Shown here: positions 28,553-38,015 of the stretch, one piece after another
How positions within the stretch are numbered: the first letter of the stretch is position 1
Layout of the letters: each line of letters starts with the position of its first letter
Source: Roseovarius carneus
GTDB taxonomy: Bacteria; Pseudomonadota; Alphaproteobacteria; Rhodobacterales; Rhodobacteraceae
Length of the DNA: 64,000 bases
Reading direction: 5' to 3'
Assembly (NCBI RefSeq): GCF_020141465.1
Contig: NZ_JAHSPD010000001.1
Location: 2,214,374 to 2,278,373 of the forward strand
Position numbers and translations under genes: made by a program
The notes under the pieces: model-generated
What the model was told of the DNA's origin: nothing
The model's database searches: none
The model's input: the letters and a program-made list of their open reading frames with translations, nothing else

Positions 28553-28683
28553 CTCAAGGCGGGATTTATCGAGGTTGGCCTTGAGCCCTTATCAGATCAC
28601 CGCAGCAAGCGCTGCGACTGTCTCGTTTGGAAAACTATCCAACAAAAGAGTGTTGGTGGCAGATTTGGTGCAAATTGATGTAC

Positions 28684-28732
28684 TAAAGCGTTTTGAGAAA
28701 AACTGAGGCACTGCTTTTTTCGAAATATTTTA
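28684..28732 (+). repeat. Dispersed AAAGCGTTT repeat, degenerate copy B
   Basis: Starts with AAAGCGTTTTGAG, then ACTGAGGCACTGC, then the decayed second arm CGAAATATTTT. Order and spacing match the complete copy at 59560-59607. It lies about 50 bases upstream of the small secreted-peptide gene. Confidence 0.65.
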
Positions 28733-28782
28733 GGAAAATAGTTAATTTTATGTTAACACTTTTTTATTGTCAGGAGATTCAA

Positions 28783-28941
28783 ATGAAATTTTTCACTTTA
28801 ATTGCCGCGACGGCCGCCGTCGCACTCTCTTTGTCAGCAATGGTTGCCGATGCTCATGGGGGTGGTTGTCGGAAATCTTCTCCTCCGGGCCAATGTTGTC
28901 ATGCAGATAATAGCAACGGTGGACGCGTACACTGCCACTGA
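28783..28941 (+). CDS. Tiny secreted Cys/His-rich peptide
   Basis: A 52-residue precursor. Residues 1-24 form a clear Sec signal peptide (lysine, hydrophobic core LIAATAAVALSLSAMV, cleavage after VADA). The predicted mature peptide has 28 residues, with four cysteines and four histidines arranged as HGGGC, then PPGQCCH, then GGRVHCH. The CCH...HCH layout resembles small exported proteins with a CH-x(n)-G-x-x-HCH signature, suggesting metal binding; that is inference. AGGAG at 28772-28776 is correctly spaced before the ATG. The upstream DNA is far more AT-rich than the surroundings. An in-frame ATG at 28693 would hide the signal peptide and is rejected. Confidence 0.7.
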   Translation: MKFFTLIAATAAVALSLSAMVADAHGGGCRKSSPPGQCCHADNSNGGRVHCH

Positions 28942-29010
28942 TTGGCATTGCTCTGGAGTTCAGCGTTCTGTGCTGCCTGCTGAAAGTACGTTTAAGAACT
29001 TTGCGGGTAA

Positions 29011-29022
29011 CCTAAACGGGAC
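29011..29022 (+). repeat. Direct repeat CCTAAACGGGAC, right copy
   Basis: Second copy of the 12-mer at 28541-28552. From the peptide gene to the M20 peptidase (28942-29125) no gene is supported. A short inverted repeat AGCGTT/AACGCT lies near 29059-29075. Confidence 0.5.
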
Positions 29023-29125
29023 AGGATGTCCTTTGCGTCGATAGATGCGCTCTCTTGTAGCGTTCCAAAACGCTCATTTTCAAGAACTACGCCAACAGAA
29101 CCGCAAACCAAACCGACCAAACCCC

Positions 29126-30508
29126 TCACCCAATCGCATCCAAAATTCGCGCCCAGCTGCGGGTGCCTTTGTGGAAGCTTTCCATGTCGTATTTCTCGTT
29201 GGGGGAGTGGATGGCGTCGTCATCCTTGCCAAAACCGATCAGCATCGCGGTCATGCCTAGGATCTCGCCGAAATGCCCGGCGATGGGGATGGAGCCGCCG
29301 CAGCCGACATAGGCGGCGGGCAGGGGCCATTCGTCGCTGAGGGCGGCGCGCGCGGCCTCGAAGGCCGGATCGCTGGTTTCCATGATGCCTGCGCGGCTGC
29401 CGCCATGGGCGTGAAACTCAGCCGTGCAATCGGCGGGCAGGTGGGCGGCCACATGGGCGCGGAACGCGTCGCGCACGCGGTCCGGGTCTTGCCCCTCGAC
29501 AAGGCGGAAGCTGATCTTGGCGCTGGCCTCCGAGGGCAGCACGGTCTTGAACCCCGCGCCGGTATATCCGCCCCAGATGCCGTTCACCTCCGCCGTGGGC
29601 CGTGACCAGATCATCTCTAGCGGCATCCGCGCATCCTCGCCCGCAAGCACCGAGAGGCCCACATCGCCGAGAAAACCGGCGTGGTCAAACCCGAGCCCCT
29701 CCCATTGCGCGCGCATCGCGGGCGAAAGCTCGGGGATACCATCGTAGAACCCCTCAAGCGTCACCCGCCCCGTGGCGTCATGCAGGCCCGCGAGCATGTC
29801 CGAGAGCACCCGGATCGGGTTCATCGCCAGCCCGCCGAAAAAGCCCGAGTGCAAGTCCACCTTGGGTCCGATGATCTTGACCTGCTCGCTGACCATACCG
29901 CGCAGCATGGTCACGATTGCGGGGGTTTTGGATTGAAAGAGCCCGGTGTCGCAGATGAGAGCGATATCGGCGCGCAGCTCGTCGGCGTTTTCCTGCATGA
30001 AGGGGATGAGCGAAGGCGAGCCTGATTCTTCTTCGCCCTCAAAGAAGAAGGTGATCTTGCAGGGCATTTCGCCCGTGACGTCGCGATAGGCGCGGCAGGC
30101 CTCAAGAAAGGTCATAAGCTGGCCTTTATCGTCGCCCGCACCGCGTCCGCGGATCACCTTGCCCTTGGCGGTGTCCTCGACCTTCGCGTCAAACGGATCC
30201 GAGACCCAAAGCTCCACAGGGTCCACTGGCTGCACGTCATAATGGCCATAGAAAAGCACATGACGCCCGGTCGCACCTTTGGGCCCATCCACGTGGCCCA
30301 CAACCATCGGATGGCCCGGGGTGGCGCGCTTTTCTGCTGTCACACCAAGGGCTTGTAGGTCGCGCACCAGCCAGTCCGCCGCCTCCTCGCACTGTGCCTT
30401 ATAGGCCGGATCAGTGGAGATAGACGGGATGCGCATCAGCTCCAGCAGGCGGTCGGTCGCGGCGGGAAGCTCGGCGTCGATACGGTCGAGAATGGCAGTC
30501 AGGGACAT
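29126..30508 (-). CDS. M20 family metallopeptidase / dipeptidase
   Basis: A 460-residue zinc-dependent peptidase of the M20 (ArgE/DapE/carnosinase-like) family. Visible metal and catalytic motifs are HVLFYGHYDVQPVDP with the first His and Asp ligands, RGAGDDKGQL, FFEGEEESGSPSL with the catalytic and ligand glutamates, and SGFFGG in the dimerisation domain. The likely role is hydrolysis of peptides or N-acyl amino acids in the cytosol. The ATG at 30508 is preferred, with GAGG upstream; an ATG at 30532 adds eight residues. It is divergent from hemA with 235 bases between starts. Confidence 0.92.
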   Translation of the reverse strand: MSLTAILDRIDAELPAATDRLLELMRIPSISTDPAYKAQCEEAADWLVRDLQALGVTAEKRATPGHPMVVGHVDGPKGATGRHVLFYGHYDVQPVDPVELWVSDPFDAKVEDTAKGKVIRGRGAGDDKGQLMTFLEACRAYRDVTGEMPCKITFFFEGEEESGSPSLIPFMQENADELRADIALICDTGLFQSKTPAIVTMLRGMVSEQVKIIGPKVDLHSGFFGGLAMNPIRVLSDMLAGLHDATGRVTLEGFYDGIPELSPAMRAQWEGLGFDHAGFLGDVGLSVLAGEDARMPLEMIWSRPTAEVNGIWGGYTGAGFKTVLPSEASAKISFRLVEGQDPDRVRDAFRAHVAAHLPADCTAEFHAHGGSRAGIMETSDPAFEAARAALSDEWPLPAAYVGCGGSIPIAGHFGEILGMTAMLIGFGKDDDAIHSPNEKYDMESFHKGTRSWARILDAIG

Positions 30509-30588
30509 CGGGGCACCTCGGGCTTGGGTCATGGACGCAAGAACCGTATCAGCCGCCGTGGGGGTGTCCAGCCAATTGACCTGACGAT

Positions 30589-30602
30589 TTGACCTGGATC
30601 AA
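30589..30602. promoter_or_regulatory. FNR/FnrL-type operator upstream of hemA
   Basis: TTGACCTGGATCAA fits the TTGA(C/T)-N4-ATCAA pattern of FNR-family sites and lies 142 bases before the hemA start. In Rhodobacter, hemA is known to respond to FnrL. An extra TTGACCTG copy lies 13 bases upstream at 30576-30583. Confidence 0.65.
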
Positions 30603-30743
30603 GTTTTTACAGCGCGGCATTTTGTAACCTGTTGCCGAACCGGAGCGCGATCTATATCCAACGAAAGCAACGAAATCGTAGCATTTTATGCTCAAGACCC
30701 TGCAACGCGCGACGCGGGGACGAAGAAGAAGGGTAGACCCCCA

Positions 30744-31979
30744 GTGACAACATCGACGAACTATTCCGCGAAGCTCGACGAGGCTCTGGGCCGGCTGCAC
30801 GAAGAGGGGCGTTATCGCACCTTTATTGATATTGAGCGTCGCCGCGGGCAGTTTCCGCACGCAACATGGCGCCGCCCGGATGGGACCGAGCAGGATATCA
30901 CCGTGTGGTGTGGCAACGACTACCTCGGCATGGGGCAAAACCCCGTTGTGCTGGACGCGATGCACGAAGCGATTGATGCCACTGGCGCGGGCTCGGGCGG
31001 GACGCGGAATATTTCCGGCACCACGGTCTATCACAAGGCGCTGGAGGCCGAGCTTGCCGATCTGCATGGCAAGGAAGCGGCCCTTCTCTTTACGTCCGCC
31101 TATATCGCGAATGATGCAACTTTAAGCACTTTGCCCAAATTGTTCCCCGGTCTGATCATCTACTCTGACGCGCTCAACCATGCGTCGATGATCGAGGGCG
31201 TGCGCCGCAATGGCGGGGCCAAGCGGATTTTTCGGCACAATGATGTGGAGCATCTGCGCGAGTTGCTGGCAGCCGATGATCCGTCCGCGCCCAAGCTGAT
31301 CGCGTTTGAGAGCGTCTATTCCATGGATGGCGATTTTGGCCCCATCGAGGCCATTTGCGATCTGGCGGATGAGTTTGGCGCGCTGACCTATATCGACGAG
31401 GTCCACGCTGTCGGCATGTACGGCCCGCGCGGGGCTGGTGTGGCTGAGCGTGACCGCTTGATGCACCGTCTCGATATTATCAACGGCACGCTGGCCAAGG
31501 CTTACGGCGTGATGGGGGGCTATATCGCGGCCTCTGTAAAAATGTGTGACGCTGTAAGGTCTTACGCGCCCGGTTTTATCTTCACATCGTCTCTGGCGCC
31601 CGCTGTGGCTGCTGGCGCTGCGGCCAGCGTCAAATTCCTCAAGACGGACCGGACATTGCGCGAGCAGCACCAGACACAGGCGAAAATCCTCAAGATGCGC
31701 CTCAAGGGTATGGGCCTACCAATCATTGATCACGGCAGTCATATCATTCCCGTGATTGTCGGCGACCCGGTTCATACCAAAAAGCTGAGCGATATGCTGC
31801 TTGAGGGCTATGGCATCTATGTGCAGCCCATCAACTATCCCACAGTGCCGCGCGGCACGGAGCGTCTGCGCTTCACCCCGTCGCCGGTCCATGGTCCGGG
31901 CGAGATGAATAAGCTTGTGACGGCTATGGACGAACTTTGGAGCCATTGTGCGCTGAATCGTGCCGAAATGTCTGCCTGA
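30744..31979 (+). CDS. hemA: 5-Aminolevulinate synthase HemA (C4 pathway)
   Basis: Condenses glycine and succinyl-CoA to 5-aminolevulinate, the first step of tetrapyrrole synthesis in alphaproteobacteria. The 411-residue protein is a PLP enzyme of the alpha-oxoamine synthase family. The PLP-lysine is K252 in NGTLAKAYG. Other motifs are [11 protein letters not shown] near the start, [19 protein letters not shown] and [15 protein letters not shown]. The start is GTG at 30744, which gives the N-terminus expected next to EEGRYRTF. The FNR-type site upstream suggests oxygen-dependent control. Confidence 0.97.
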   Translation: MTTSTNYSAKLDEALGRLHEEGRYRTFIDIERRRGQFPHATWRRPDGTEQDITVWCGNDYLGMGQNPVVLDAMHEAIDATGAGSGGTRNISGTTVYHKALEAELADLHGKEAALLFTSAYIANDATLSTLPKLFPGLIIYSDALNHASMIEGVRRNGGAKRIFRHNDVEHLRELLAADDPSAPKLIAFESVYSMDGDFGPIEAICDLADEFGALTYIDEVHAVGMYGPRGAGVAERDRLMHRLDIINGTLAKAYGVMGGYIAASVKMCDAVRSYAPGFIFTSSLAPAVAAGAAASVKFLKTDRTLREQHQTQAKILKMRLKGMGLPIIDHGSHIIPVIVGDPVHTKKLSDMLLEGYGIYVQPINYPTVPRGTERLRFTPSPVHGPGEMNKLVTAMDELWSHCALNRAEMSA

Positions 31980-32087
31980 GGCTTGGCACGTGCAATAAAA
32001 CTTGGCATGTGCTAGCTTGATCAAAAGATAGGTAACGGCTCGAATCGTATTTCCGGGTCAAATCCTAAGCATTGAAGGGCAGGTAGC

Positions 32088-33368
32088 ATGATCTTGCGTC
32101 GTTTTTCGCGCAGTAACGGTGTGAAGGAAGCAGAGCCGCGCGGCTTTGATTCCTTTGAGCTGCGTCTGGGCGATTTGATGCGGGGCGAGCGCGCCACTTT
32201 GGGCAAATCCCTTCTCGATGTTGAGCGCGAACTGCGCATCAAGGCGAGCTATGTGGCCGCCATCGAGAATGCTGATCCTGAATCCTTTGATACTCCCGGT
32301 TTCATTCCCGGTTATGTGCGCTCTTATGCCCGGTATCTTGGCATGGACCCAGATCGCGCCTTTGCCACTTTTTGCACCGAAAGCGGGTTCTCCACAGCCC
32401 ACGGCATGTCTGCAGCCGCCTCGGCAATCCGGCGGCCTGATGAGTTTGTGCAGCGCTCTACAAAGCGCAATGAGGACCGTTTGGTCTCACCCAGCACACC
32501 GTTTGTGCCCGCTGCCGAGAGCCTCTTGTCGCGGATCGAGCCGGGGGCGATTGGTTCCGTCACGGTGCTGGTCGCGCTGATTGCGGCGATTGGATATGGC
32601 GGCTGGACTGTGCTCAACGAAGTGCAGCGCGTGCAGGTCGCCCCGGTTGAGAACACGCCCAGCGTGCTGGTCGATTTGGACCCGTTGGCGGGTGTGAGCA
32701 TGGGGCAGGGCGCTGAGCCTGCGATGACATCCAATTTCAGCGCACCCGATGCCGGTGCGCTTGACCGTCTTTACCGGCCTGAGGCGCTGGACGTGCCAGT
32801 GCTCGTCGCGCGCGACGCACCGATTTCCACGCTCGATCCCCGTCGTATGGGCGCATTGAGCGACGAAGGGACCCGCAACGCCGCCCGCCAGATTGCTTTG
32901 GACAACGCGGCGGGGGCTGCGGGTAATTCCGTCCGCGCCGAGGGCTTGGCAATTGATGCCGCACTTGCGTCCGTTCTGGGCAGCGATATCCCCGCGCCGC
33001 GCCCCGGTGCGCCAATTGTCGTAGGTGCAGGCGCGCCCGGCGTGCAAATGGTGGCCGTGCGTCCCGCTTGGGTGCGCGTCCGCTCGGCTGAGGGTAGCGT
33101 GATCTTTGAGGGCGTGATGAACGCTGGCGACACATATTCTGTGCCCGCGACCGAGGCGCCGCCCACATTGCGTGTCGGCGAATCTGGTGCCATCTATTTC
33201 TTGGTGAATGGTCAGCATTACGGCCCCGCCGGTCCCCGTGGGTCTGTGACCTCCAATTTGTCGCTTGCCTCGGATCTGCTAACAGGCACTCTTGAGGTTG
33301 CGGACCTGACGCAGGACGAAGATCTTACCCGCTATCTTGCGGCTCTTCAGGGTGCTGCTGCCGAGTAA
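32088..33368 (+). CDS. RodZ-like helix-turn-helix membrane protein (DUF4115)
   Basis: A 426-residue protein with a cytosolic HTH domain at about residues 25-95 (GERATLGKSLLDVERELRIKASYVAAIENAD, then GYVRSYARYLGMD), a single membrane segment near 155-178 (GSVTVLVALIAAIGYGGW), a long low-complexity linker and a C-terminal DUF4115 beta domain (WVRVRSAEGSVIFEGVMNAGDTY). This is the RodZ arrangement, which links MreB to the wall machinery. The alphaproteobacterial form has a longer linker. It precedes ispG, as it does in many proteobacteria. Confidence 0.85.
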   Translation: MILRRFSRSNGVKEAEPRGFDSFELRLGDLMRGERATLGKSLLDVERELRIKASYVAAIENADPESFDTPGFIPGYVRSYARYLGMDPDRAFATFCTESGFSTAHGMSAAASAIRRPDEFVQRSTKRNEDRLVSPSTPFVPAAESLLSRIEPGAIGSVTVLVALIAAIGYGGWTVLNEVQRVQVAPVENTPSVLVDLDPLAGVSMGQGAEPAMTSNFSAPDAGALDRLYRPEALDVPVLVARDAPISTLDPRRMGALSDEGTRNAARQIALDNAAGAAGNSVRAEGLAIDAALASVLGSDIPAPRPGAPIVVGAGAPGVQMVAVRPAWVRVRSAEGSVIFEGVMNAGDTYSVPATEAPPTLRVGESGAIYFLVNGQHYGPAGPRGSVTSNLSLASDLLTGTLEVADLTQDEDLTRYLAALQGAAAE

Positions 33369-33438
33369 GATTGCACCGGCGCGACGCATCTCCTATCTTG
33401 GCAGATAACGAACACTCCCATCGCCAAGGAAGCCTTTG

Positions 33439-34584
33439 ATGTCGCTCAACCATATCCGCCCATGGCGCAACATCTACCGCCGTAAGAGCCGCCAAATCCA
33501 TGTGGGCAATGTGCCCGTTGGGGGCGATGCACCTATTTCGGTGCAAACGATGACCAATACGCTCACCACAGATGTGAAGGGCACCATAGCCCAGGTGCAG
33601 GCGGCGGCGGATGCGGGCGCAGACATTGTGCGGATTTCCGTGCCGGATCAGGACAGTTCCAAAGCCCTGAAGGAGATTGTGCGCGAAAGCCCGGTGCCCA
33701 TCGTGGCCGATATCCACTTCCATTATAAGCGCGGGATCGAGGCGGCAGAGGCCGGGGCGGCATGTCTCAGGATCAATCCCGGTAATATCGGGGATGAAAC
33801 CCGCGTGCGGGAGGTGATCAGGGCGGCCCGCGATCATAACTGCTCAATCCGCATCGGCGTGAACGCGGGCAGTCTTGAGAAGCATCTGCTTGATAAATAC
33901 GGTGAGCCGTGCCCGGATGCGATGGTGGAATCCGGCATGGATCACATTAAGATCCTTCAAGATAACGACTTTCACGAGTTCAAGATCAGCTGCAAGGCCT
34001 CCGATGTCTTCATGGCCGCCGCCGCTTACCAGCAGTTGGCTGAGGCCACGGATGCGCCCATCCATCTTGGGATCACCGAGGCGGGCGGGCTGATCAGTGG
34101 CACGGTGAAATCGGCTATCGGCATGGGGAACCTCTTGTGGATGGGGATCGGCGATACGATCCGTGTGAGCCTTTCGGCGGACCCGGTGGAAGAGGTGAAG
34201 ATGGGGTTTGAGATCCTCAAATCCCTCGGCCTTAGGCACCGGGGCGTGAACATCATCAGTTGCCCCAGCTGTGCGCGGCAGGGGTTCGACGTGATCAAAA
34301 CCGTCGAGGCTTTGGAGCAGCGCTTGGAGCATATCAAGACGCCGATGAGCCTGTCGATCATTGGCTGTGTGGTCAATGGACCGGGCGAGGCGCTGATGAC
34401 AGATGTGGGCTTTACCGGGGGCGGCGCAGGCTCGGGGATGGTCTATCTCGCGGGGGCGCAGAGCCACAAGCTGAGCAACGAGAAGATGATCGAGCATATT
34501 GTGGAGCAGGTCGAGCAAAAGGCGGCCGAACTTGACGCTCAGGCCGCCCTTGAGGCTGCGGAAGCGACGCAAGCGGCTGAATAA
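33439..34584 (+). CDS. ispG: 4-Hydroxy-3-methylbut-2-enyl diphosphate synthase IspG
   Basis: Fe-S enzyme of the MEP isoprenoid pathway. The 381-residue protein has the three cluster cysteines C275 and C278 ([11 protein letters not shown]) and C310 ([10 protein letters not shown]), the last followed by the glutamate that completes the coordination. The start at 33439 follows AAGGA at 33426-33430. The C-terminus is a short alanine-rich tail. The enzyme depends on the Fe-S assembly proteins encoded earlier in the window. Confidence 0.97.
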   Translation: MSLNHIRPWRNIYRRKSRQIHVGNVPVGGDAPISVQTMTNTLTTDVKGTIAQVQAAADAGADIVRISVPDQDSSKALKEIVRESPVPIVADIHFHYKRGIEAAEAGAACLRINPGNIGDETRVREVIRAARDHNCSIRIGVNAGSLEKHLLDKYGEPCPDAMVESGMDHIKILQDNDFHEFKISCKASDVFMAAAAYQQLAEATDAPIHLGITEAGGLISGTVKSAIGMGNLLWMGIGDTIRVSLSADPVEEVKMGFEILKSLGLRHRGVNIISCPSCARQGFDVIKTVEALEQRLEHIKTPMSLSIIGCVVNGPGEALMTDVGFTGGGAGSGMVYLAGAQSHKLSNEKMIEHIVEQVEQKAAELDAQAALEAAEATQAAE

Positions 34585-34611
34585 GCCGCCGCCTGCGCCT
34601 TGCGCTTTGGC

Positions 34612-35364
34612 TCAGTTCTCGCGGATGTCCGCCACGATTTCCAGCATCCCCTCAAGAGGGACATAGCCACGCACCATCCGGTCCTGCATGACGAAACCCG
34701 GCGTGCCGCGAAGACCCAAGGTTGCGGCCAGTTCCGAGTTGGCCACAAGCACTGCGTCCACTTTGGGCGCGTCCATGCCTGCGAGGATCGGCGCGGGGTC
34801 CAGCTCAAGCGCCTCGGCGATACGGGTAAACGCCGCCTCATTCAGACGGCCCCCAAATGTCATCATCGCATCATGCACCGCCTTATAGGCGTCTTCGCCC
34901 GCGACCTGCAAAGTCGAGATGGCAAAGCGCGCGGCAAGGACAGAAGGCTCTCCCAGAACCGGCAATTCCTTGAACACCAGTCGGATATTGCCATCGCCCT
35001 CAACAAGTTCGGCCACTTCCGGGTGTGCCTTTTTGCAAAATCCACAGGCATAATCGAGGAATTCCACGATCGTCACATCGCCATCCGGGTTGCCACCCGC
35101 CCATGAGACGCCATCGTTGAAAATCGCCTCGGCATTGGCCGCGATCAGGTCGCCATCATTGGCTGATTGCAGCTCTTCTTGCTGGGCGTTGAACACATCG
35201 ACCGCTTCAAAGACCACGGCGGGGTTTTCCAGAAGGTAGCTGCGCACGGCGTCGCCAAACGCTGCACGCTCGGCTTCGCTCATATCCGCAAGGTCGAGGG
35301 CCGCAACCGGGCTGACGGCGAGACAGGCGGCGAGGGCTGCTGGAAGGGTGCGTTTCAGGGTCAT
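34612..35364 (-). CDS. DsbA-family periplasmic thiol oxidoreductase
   Basis: A 250-residue exported protein with a signal peptide (RTLPAALAACLAVSPVAA) followed by a helical N-terminal extension and a thioredoxin-fold domain with the active site CGFC (FLDYACGFCKKAHPE). The cis-proline loop RGTPGFVM is near the C-terminus. The N-terminal extension (ENPAVVFEAVDVFNAQQEE) resembles ScsC/Com1-type DsbA relatives that can be oligomeric isomerases. It is convergent with ispG and lies downstream of the M48-TPR gene. Confidence 0.88.
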   Translation of the reverse strand: MTLKRTLPAALAACLAVSPVAALDLADMSEAERAAFGDAVRSYLLENPAVVFEAVDVFNAQQEELQSANDGDLIAANAEAIFNDGVSWAGGNPDGDVTIVEFLDYACGFCKKAHPEVAELVEGDGNIRLVFKELPVLGEPSVLAARFAISTLQVAGEDAYKAVHDAMMTFGGRLNEAAFTRIAEALELDPAPILAGMDAPKVDAVLVANSELAATLGLRGTPGFVMQDRMVRGYVPLEGMLEIVADIREN

Positions 35365-35396
35365 TTAGGGGGCATCTCCGTTGGATTATCTCTGAA

Positions 35397-36716
35397 TTAT
35401 CTCTGCGCGACTTTCGCGGCTTGAAGCACATCCTGCGCACGCTGCCAACCGCCCGAGCCGCGTGGCAAAAGCCCCGAGGCGCGGTTGGCATGGATCACCG
35501 CATCATCAAGCCTACCGATCAGGGCATAGCGTTCGGCGGTCACAACCGATGCGAGACCCGCATTGCCGGACTTAGCATGTGCGGCGGCCAGATCGCGCAT
35601 CACGCGCATATCGCGGCCATCGCGAGACCGGGCGCGCTCCAAAACATCCAGAGCTTTCGCTGTGTCTCCTTGGGTCAGTAGCGCGCGCCCATAGGAGCCA
35701 AGGATCAGGGCGTTGCGCGGAGCGGCGTTCACGGCGCGCGCATAGGCGGCTGTGGCAGGAGCGAATTGGCGGCTCTCCATCAGAATCTGGCCGCGCAACT
35801 CGTGGTAGAACGGATCGTTGGGCCGTGCCGCCAAGGCGCGGTCCATGGCAGCCAGCGATTTGCGCAGGTCGGATTGGCGGTGATAGGCGATTGCCTCACG
35901 CATGGCGCGCACATCGGCAAAGCCGCTCTCGCCCGCGCGGGTGAGGGTCCATTTCGGGTTGCGCTGAAACGCCGAGAGTTTGCCCTTCGCGCGCGCAAAC
36001 CAGTACAGATCGGTGTTGGAGGGGGTGAAGCGGCCCTTGTAGGGCTCGGCCAGCCGCTGCAACACGCGGATACGGTCGGCAGACAAGGGGTGCGTGCTGG
36101 CGTAAGGATCGCGGCGCGCGGCGGACAGCGCCTCTTGGCCGCGAAAGAGATCCATCACCTCGACGGCCCCGTGCGGGTCAATCCCTGCGCGCACCATGTA
36201 GCTGATCGCGGCATTGTCGGCGCTGCTTTCCTCGCTGCGATTATGCGCAAAGAAGAGCCGTTGTGCGGTGCCTTGGCTGCCGGCGGCGATACCAGCTGCG
36301 GCCTGCGCGTTGCCGGTGGCGGCACCCGCGATGGCGGCAAGGGCAAGCCCGAGGCTCGCCGCCGTGCGCGCGTTGCGGAAATTGATCGGGCGGCGCACGA
36401 GGTGGCCATTGGCGATATGCGCCGCCTCATGGGCCAGAACGGCCTGAAGCATTTGCGGCGAGGTCATTTTGAGGAGCAGGCCGGAATGGATGAAAATACT
36501 GTCTTGATCAATCACGAAGGCGTTGAGGCTACGATCATCAATCACAAGGATATTCATCCGGCTGGCACTCAGGCCCGCCGCCTGCAAAACAGGGCTCGCC
36601 AGCTGTTTCAGCGCGTATTCGATATCGGGATCACGCAAAAGCGTGACCGCGCGGGCCGGATGCGCCAGCGTGAACGACAGGATGATACAGGCGGCAAAGA
36701 GGCGCAGCAGCTGCAT
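35397..36716 (-). CDS. M48 family periplasmic metalloprotease with TPR domain (BepA-like)
   Basis: A 439-residue exported protein. The signal peptide is visible (LLRLFAACIILSFTLAHPARA). A zinc protease domain follows, with the HEXXH motif in AVLAHEAAHIANGH and the third-ligand region RSEESSADNAAISYM. The last ~180 residues form TPR-type helical repeats. The architecture matches BepA/YfgC, which oversees outer-membrane protein and LPS transporter assembly. The ATG at 36716 gives the signal peptide; the longer frame to 36785 does not. The DsbA-like gene lies 32 bases downstream on the same strand, a sensible periplasmic quality-control pair. Confidence 0.88.
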   Translation of the reverse strand: MQLLRLFAACIILSFTLAHPARAVTLLRDPDIEYALKQLASPVLQAAGLSASRMNILVIDDRSLNAFVIDQDSIFIHSGLLLKMTSPQMLQAVLAHEAAHIANGHLVRRPINFRNARTAASLGLALAAIAGAATGNAQAAAGIAAGSQGTAQRLFFAHNRSEESSADNAAISYMVRAGIDPHGAVEVMDLFRGQEALSAARRDPYASTHPLSADRIRVLQRLAEPYKGRFTPSNTDLYWFARAKGKLSAFQRNPKWTLTRAGESGFADVRAMREAIAYHRQSDLRKSLAAMDRALAARPNDPFYHELRGQILMESRQFAPATAAYARAVNAAPRNALILGSYGRALLTQGDTAKALDVLERARSRDGRDMRVMRDLAAAHAKSGNAGLASVVTAERYALIGRLDDAVIHANRASGLLPRGSGGWQRAQDVLQAAKVAQR

Positions 36717-36772
36717 TGACGGCGGCTCCGTTTCAAGATGAAAAGCACGTTTGAATACTGTGGGAGAAAGCC

Positions 36773-37915
36773 ATGCGGAACTCAAGGCGATCTGAGGTCG
36801 CTCCCTTCATCGTGATGGATGTGATGGAGGCGGCGCGCGCGGCAGAGGCCGCGGGGCGCCATATCATTCACATGGAGGTGGGCCAGCCCGGCACGCCCGC
36901 ACCCGAGGGCGCGCGCGCCGCATTGGCCACGGCCATGGACGAAGACGCGATGGGCTATACGGTCGCCCTTGGTCTGCCGCAATTGCGCGCGCGCATCGCA
37001 GAGCTTTATGGCCAGTGGTATGATATCGACCTCGCGCCAAGCCGCGTGATCGTGACGCCGGGCTCATCAGGCGCGTTCATACTCGCGTTCACATCGCTCT
37101 TTGATACGGGCGCGCGGGTGGGCATCGGCGCGCCGGGTTATCCCAGCTACCGCCAGATCCTTAGTGCGCTGGACCTGACCCCGGTGGATATTCAGACGCG
37201 GGCGGAAAACCGCCTTCAGCCTGTGCCGGAGGATCTGGAGGGGCTCAATCTAGACGGGCTGATGGTGGCGAGCCCTGCGAATCCGTCGGGCACGATGCTG
37301 GATCGGGGCGCGCTTGGCGCTTTGATGGACGCGGCGGCGGGGCAGGATGCCGGGTTTATCTCGGACGAGATTTATCACGGGATTGAGTATGAAGCGAAGG
37401 CCGTCTCCGCGCTGGAGATCAGCGACGAATGCTATGTGATCAACTCGTTCTCGAAGTATTTCTCGATGACCGGATGGCGCGCGGGCTGGATGGTGGTGCC
37501 GGAGAGCCATGTGCGCGTGATCGAGCGGCTGGCGCAGAACCTTTTCATCTGCCCGCCCCATGCAAGTCAGATTGCGGCCTTGGCTGCTATGGATTGCACC
37601 GAGGAACTTGAGGCGAATATGGAGGTCTACCGGGCCAACCGTTTGCTGATGCTGGAGGGATTGCCACGCGCCGGGTTCACCAAGATCGCGCCGCCCGATG
37701 GGGCGTTTTACGTTTATGCGGATGTGAGCGATTTAACGAATGACAGCCGCGCCTTTGCCGCCGAAATACTGGACAAGGCAGGTGTGGCCGTCACGCCGGG
37801 TCTGGATTTTGATCCTGTGCGCGGGGCAGGAACCTTGCGGTTTTCCTATGCCCGCAGCACGGCGGATATCGAGGAAGGTCTCGCGCGGCTGACGGCGTTT
37901 ATGGCCGCGCGATAG
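36773..37915 (+). CDS. Class I/II pyridoxal-phosphate aminotransferase
   Basis: A 380-residue fold type I aminotransferase. Motifs are MEVGQPGTPAPEG near the N-terminus, SPANPSGTML, SDEIYHGIEYE and the PLP-lysine in NSFSKYFSMTGWRAGWM. The C-terminal arginine motif is RFSYARS. The family includes aspartate, tyrosine and branched-chain enzymes; the substrate cannot be assigned. It is divergent from the M48-TPR gene, with 56 bases between the starts. Confidence 0.9.
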   Translation: MRNSRRSEVAPFIVMDVMEAARAAEAAGRHIIHMEVGQPGTPAPEGARAALATAMDEDAMGYTVALGLPQLRARIAELYGQWYDIDLAPSRVIVTPGSSGAFILAFTSLFDTGARVGIGAPGYPSYRQILSALDLTPVDIQTRAENRLQPVPEDLEGLNLDGLMVASPANPSGTMLDRGALGALMDAAAGQDAGFISDEIYHGIEYEAKAVSALEISDECYVINSFSKYFSMTGWRAGWMVVPESHVRVIERLAQNLFICPPHASQIAALAAMDCTEELEANMEVYRANRLLMLEGLPRAGFTKIAPPDGAFYVYADVSDLTNDSRAFAAEILDKAGVAVTPGLDFDPVRGAGTLRFSYARSTADIEEGLARLTAFMAAR

Positions 37916-38015
37916 GGTCCGGTGCGCGGTCCAAAGGGGCGGGACATGGCCGCGCTGGTTTGCTATGCTGCGCGCAGAAGCCGGATAAACCGGCGCAGTT
38001 TTTGGGTTGAGCAGT

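Noticed and set aside
31982..32012. Direct repeat CTTGGCACGTGC / CTTGGCATGTGC between hemA and the rodZ-like gene
   Set aside because: Only two imperfect copies with a 19-base period; neither a sigma54 nor a convincing sigma70 promoter fits, so it is too weak to call.
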